The position numbers and the translations under genes were made by a program. From contig CAKJYJ010000003.1 of NCBI GenBank assembly GCA_918262735.1, positions 210,883-274,882 on the forward strand: a stretch of 64,000 bases of DNA. The letters run 5' to 3'. The notes under the pieces were generated by a model, which saw nothing but the letters and a program-made list of their open reading frames with translations, was not told the origin of the DNA and made no database searches. The first letter of the stretch is position 1. Each line of letters opens with the position of its first letter. Shown here one piece after another: positions 60,679-64,000 of the stretch. Source of the DNA: Clostridiales bacterium (GTDB lineage Bacteria > Bacillota > Clostridia > Christensenellales > UBA1242).

Positions 60679-62190
60679 TTATATAACCTGCAGTGTTTTT
60701 TTGAATACTTTTCTAAAATCTGCCCCTATTTTTTGTGCTTGTATTATATCAAAACTTGCATCATCTTTTGTTATTGTCTTCATTATTATCGAATCCCCTA
60801 GAATATCGCAGGTAATATCAATAACATTGCCCATCCTTGACTTATCTAATGCACATGCCAACTTAACAATGACACCGATTTTGCGTACAGCATCTAAATC
60901 CTCATCGGTCAATAAATCTTTATATTTCATCCATTCAGCAAGTGATAAATTCTCAAGATTTTGTGCCTTGCAAGCAAACGCACCAAGAAGTATATCCTTT
61001 TGAGATGCTCCATTCAATTTTGAATTCAAAATTATTTCAAAACTGTTATTAGCAAAATTATCAAAACCAATTCTAGTTCCACAATTATACATTGATGCAG
61101 CAATTCTAAGAGCTTTTGAATAGTTTCTTGTTAACTTATGAATAACCTTTAATTGCTTAAACAAAATTACTGCCAGATTATACACATTTGCGGTGTTAGA
61201 TAATTCTCTGTCGTAGAACGTTCTAATTGTTTCCAAACTAATTGTAAGCATTTCTGTTGGAAGCCTTTCAATTAATTCTGTTGGTAAAGTTTGAGCAATC
61301 ATTCCCTCATTAAAACAATTAGCACACACGTTTAGTGATGGAATTTTACAAGAGTTCATAACCGCTTTAATTATTGCAGTTCCACTAGCAATAAAATCTG
61401 CCCTATCTTCAGATATTCCCTTTATCTTTTTAATTTTATCTAAGTCTAGGGTTTTAACAACATCATAAACAGAATCAACTGATTCTCTTGTTAAATTATA
61501 ATTGTTAGCAATATCTAGTGGATATTTACTTAATTTTCTAGAAATTTTTCCAACGCTTTCAAAAACACCACCAGCACCAATATATGACGTGTCTTGGTCC
61601 ACCTGTCCATCAATTTCACTATTCTTTAATGCGGATTCAATTTCTTTTACCATCGCATCACATTTTTCTGCAGAATCAGCAATATCAACAAACTTTTCAA
61701 GTAAGTTAAGATACCCATAATCTATTGTTTGAAGATTTGTTATTGTTCTTCTGTTAAACTGCATAATATGAGTTTGATTTGGTGAAACATAAATACCAAT
61801 TGCTCTTGAAACATCAATTGAACTTGTTATACCCCTATAGATTGTTTTAACCTCTTCTTCTGTTGTTAATATGTTAAAAACAAAACCAGTGTTGTTATAA
61901 ATCTCATCAAAAAAACTCTTTTGGTTTCTCGCAACCTTAACAAAACTATCAACAACTGAAACAATTTTTACAACATTGTTTGCATCACAAATCTTTCTAA
62001 ATAACTTAAGAATTGTTAATATTTCATTGATAACATTTGGCATAATTAGGCTGTTTTGTTCAACCGACATGCCCAATTTTGAACTTTCTGAAATTTCATC
62101 AAACAAGTTATAATATCCATTTGGTGCCACATCTAAAAGCGACATATTAACTGTTTCCGCTCCCAATTTAATAATGGCTATTTTTTCCAT
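60679..62190 (-). CDS. Ppx/GppA phosphatase family protein
   Basis: KIAIIKLGAETVNMSLLDV, SYIGAGGVFESVGKISRKL (divergent), HD-like C-terminal domain. Confidence 0.75.
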   Translation of the reverse strand: MEKIAIIKLGAETVNMSLLDVAPNGYYNLFDEISESSKLGMSVEQNSLIMPNVINEILTILKLFRKICDANNVVKIVSVVDSFVKVARNQKSFFDEIYNNTGFVFNILTTEEEVKTIYRGITSSIDVSRAIGIYVSPNQTHIMQFNRRTITNLQTIDYGYLNLLEKFVDIADSAEKCDAMVKEIESALKNSEIDGQVDQDTSYIGAGGVFESVGKISRKLSKYPLDIANNYNLTRESVDSVYDVVKTLDLDKIKKIKGISEDRADFIASGTAIIKAVMNSCKIPSLNVCANCFNEGMIAQTLPTELIERLPTEMLTISLETIRTFYDRELSNTANVYNLAVILFKQLKVIHKLTRNYSKALRIAASMYNCGTRIGFDNFANNSFEIILNSKLNGASQKDILLGAFACKAQNLENLSLAEWMKYKDLLTDEDLDAVRKIGVIVKLACALDKSRMGNVIDITCDILGDSIIMKTITKDDASFDIIQAQKIGADFRKVFKKTLQVI

Positions 62191-62203
62191 AATTTATCAC
62201 CTT

Positions 62204-62374
62204 CTAATATTCGATTTTTATTGCTTCAACGGGACAAGACGCTTCGCAAGTGCCACATTTTATGCACTTATTAGTATCTATAACCGCTTTTCCATCTTCA
62301 TCAAAACTAATTGCTTCAACTGGGCAAAGTTGAACACATGTGCCACAGCCAATACATTTATCTTTGTCTACCAT
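62204..62374 (-). CDS. Ferredoxin, 2[4Fe-4S]
   Basis: CIGCGTCVQLCPVEAI and CIKCGTCEASCPVEAI. Confidence 0.94.
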   Translation of the reverse strand: MVDKDKCIGCGTCVQLCPVEAISFDEDGKAVIDTNKCIKCGTCEASCPVEAIKIEY

Positions 62375-62513
62375 AAAACTTCTCCTAATTGTACTACGAG
62401 ATTTTAACATATAAATAAAAATTTGTAAACATTTTTTTAATAACAAATGTCATTTTCACAATAATATTTATCAAATCATCGTATATACACCGATTACAAA
62501 CAAAAAAAACAAA

Positions 62514-63257
62514 TCAACCTAAAGCCAAATCCAAAATCATCATAACAATAAAACCCAAGAATAATCCTGTCATTGCGGCTTTACCATCAATACTAACAGC
62601 TTCCGGCATTAAACTCGTACACGCAACACAAATCATCACCGCAGCGGCAAATACCAACATATACGGCAAAATAACTAGCATTTTTACCCCTATAATATAG
62701 GCAATAAGCCCAGAAGGAACCTCAATAAAACCGACAGCCGATGAAACAAAAAAAGCCATCATTTTATTGCACCCATTTACACTAAGAGGAAAAGATAAAG
62801 ATGAGCCCTCTGGTATGTTTTGTATACCAATACCAACAGATATCATTATTGCAGAAATAATTGCCTCATGGGTTCCAATTAAATTTGCTCCAGCAAAAGC
62901 AAAACCAATACACATTCCCTCGGGTATGTTGTGTATTGCCATACTAATCGCAAGTAGTTTTATATCAGATTTATTATCAACACTTTTATTTTGAATGCTG
63001 TCCATAACATAAAACATTATATAAGCCAAAACAAAACACATACCAAAAACCAGCCATGATTTTATATTCAAAAGATCACAGTACTCAATTGCTGGTATTA
63101 TTAAAGAAAAAATGCTTGAAGCTAACATTACCCCGGCTGAAAACGAATGTAAAATAGATGTAATTCTATTGGTGTTTTTTTTAATTATAAAAACAGTTCC
63201 AGCCCCAACACTTGTTAATAAAAAACACATAAAAGAAAAAATGAATGTAAAGAACAT
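62514..63257 (-). CDS. ZIP family metal transporter
   Basis: AIHNIPEGMCIGFAFAG, IGIQNIPEGSSLSFPL. Confidence 0.92.
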   Translation of the reverse strand: MFFTFIFSFMCFLLTSVGAGTVFIIKKNTNRITSILHSFSAGVMLASSIFSLIIPAIEYCDLLNIKSWLVFGMCFVLAYIMFYVMDSIQNKSVDNKSDIKLLAISMAIHNIPEGMCIGFAFAGANLIGTHEAIISAIMISVGIGIQNIPEGSSLSFPLSVNGCNKMMAFFVSSAVGFIEVPSGLIAYIIGVKMLVILPYMLVFAAAVMICVACTSLMPEAVSIDGKAAMTGLFLGFIVMMILDLALG

Positions 63258-63367
63258 AGTTATTCTCCAAAGCATTTTATTTTTACTACAAAAAAAGTGT
63301 GACTAACTTTATTATTTTAATTGCTTTTTACACAAGTAATGGTATATACTTGATTTAGGAGAAATTT

Positions 63368-64000
63368 ATGTCATTTTTCAATTTGTTTAAGGAAAAAATC
63401 ATAGAGCCAACCATTCATGAAAATGAACAGGGTTTAACATTGCTTGATGGTGCACATATTCTTAATAATTGCAACAAAGTCAAATTAGATGGTTCTGCAA
63501 TTGTTTTAGAAAGCCACAACACAAATTATGACACAGTTCGCGGAAAATCAAAAATCCAAATTTTGGATGGTGGTAGAATCAACGAAGTTTGTGGCCACGT
63601 TAAGCTTGGGTTTATAAAAGATATGTATATAGCTCATGTTAAAGGTCACGTTGAAATCACAACAATTAACTCTGGAACAATTGATTATATTAAAGACCAC
63701 ACAACCATAAGAACATTAAATAATGGTAATATTAGATTTATTGATGACAGAGCAAGAATTGACACCATGAACAACGGAAAAATCCTTTATGTTAGAGGAA
63801 ATGCCAAAATTGGAACAATGATTAATGGAACAATTGAGGGTCTTGTTGATAACGCACAAATATCAACAATTCAAAATGGAAAAATTAATTATGTTCTTGA
63901 TAAATCATATATTGGAACAATTAACCATTCAATAATTGGAGAAGTTTGTGATAACACAGAAATTGGAACATTCTCTGATGGTGAGATATCCGTAATTGTT
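63368..64000 (+). CDS. Beta-solenoid repeat protein, 3' truncated by window edge
   Basis: SD TAGGAGAAATTT-ATG; open to the last base (211 codons); ~9 tandem 17-residue repeats. Not in the provided ORF track. Confidence 0.85.
   Translation, partial: MSFFNLFKEKIIEPTIHENEQGLTLLDGAHILNNCNKVKLDGSAIVLESHNTNYDTVRGKSKIQILDGGRINEVCGHVKLGFIKDMYIAHVKGHVEITTINSGTIDYIKDHTTIRTLNNGNIRFIDDRARIDTMNNGKILYVRGNAKIGTMINGTIEGLVDNAQISTIQNGKINYVLDKSYIGTINHSIIGEVCDNTEIGTFSDGEISVIV

Noticed and set aside
1-64000. CRISPR arrays, insertion sequences, prophage or toxin-antitoxin/defence islands
   Set aside because: No spaced direct repeats, transposase or phage structural/defence genes seen; content is core housekeeping and sporulation genes

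Overview
This is a 64 kb window of an AT-rich chromosome from an endospore-forming Firmicute (Clostridia-like). It is almost entirely core genome. Recognisable blocks are: miaA-Al-resistance-lexA; pheST with a T-box; nifS-thiI; rny; the spoIIA operon (spoIIAA-spoIIAB-sigF); a six-tRNA cluster; spoVACDE; yunB; a tyrosine recombinase; a long minus-strand run (S1 protein, plsC, cmk, rluB, dacF, ytfJ, scpAB, dacA, spoIIM, spoIVB, recN, argR); the proS-xseBA-nusB-asp23-spoIIIA(A-H)-efp block; and truB-nrnA-rbfA-infB-ylxQ-ylxR-nusA-rimP. I found no CRISPR array, transposon or prophage. The strongest non-obvious signal is a ~575-nt protein-free, highly structured region at ~40515-41091 (minus strand). 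It has a near-consensus sigma-A promoter, and it lies just upstream of a CorB/OapA-like membrane protein gene in the argR-recN-spoIVB neighbourhood. I interpret it as an OLE (ornate large extremophilic) RNA plus its partner protein OapA. Other items worth a look: a truncated CDS at the right edge, missing from the ORF track, encoding an unusually regular 17-residue beta-solenoid repeat; a set of apparently leaderless genes; a compact lexA control region; a membrane-anchored PadR regulator; 14-bp inverted repeats flanking an orphan gene beside a tyrosine recombinase; a terminator-like hairpin in the rimP-nusA-infB leader; and a tRNA-Phe with a mismatched acceptor stem. All calls were made by reading the sequence; no searches were run.
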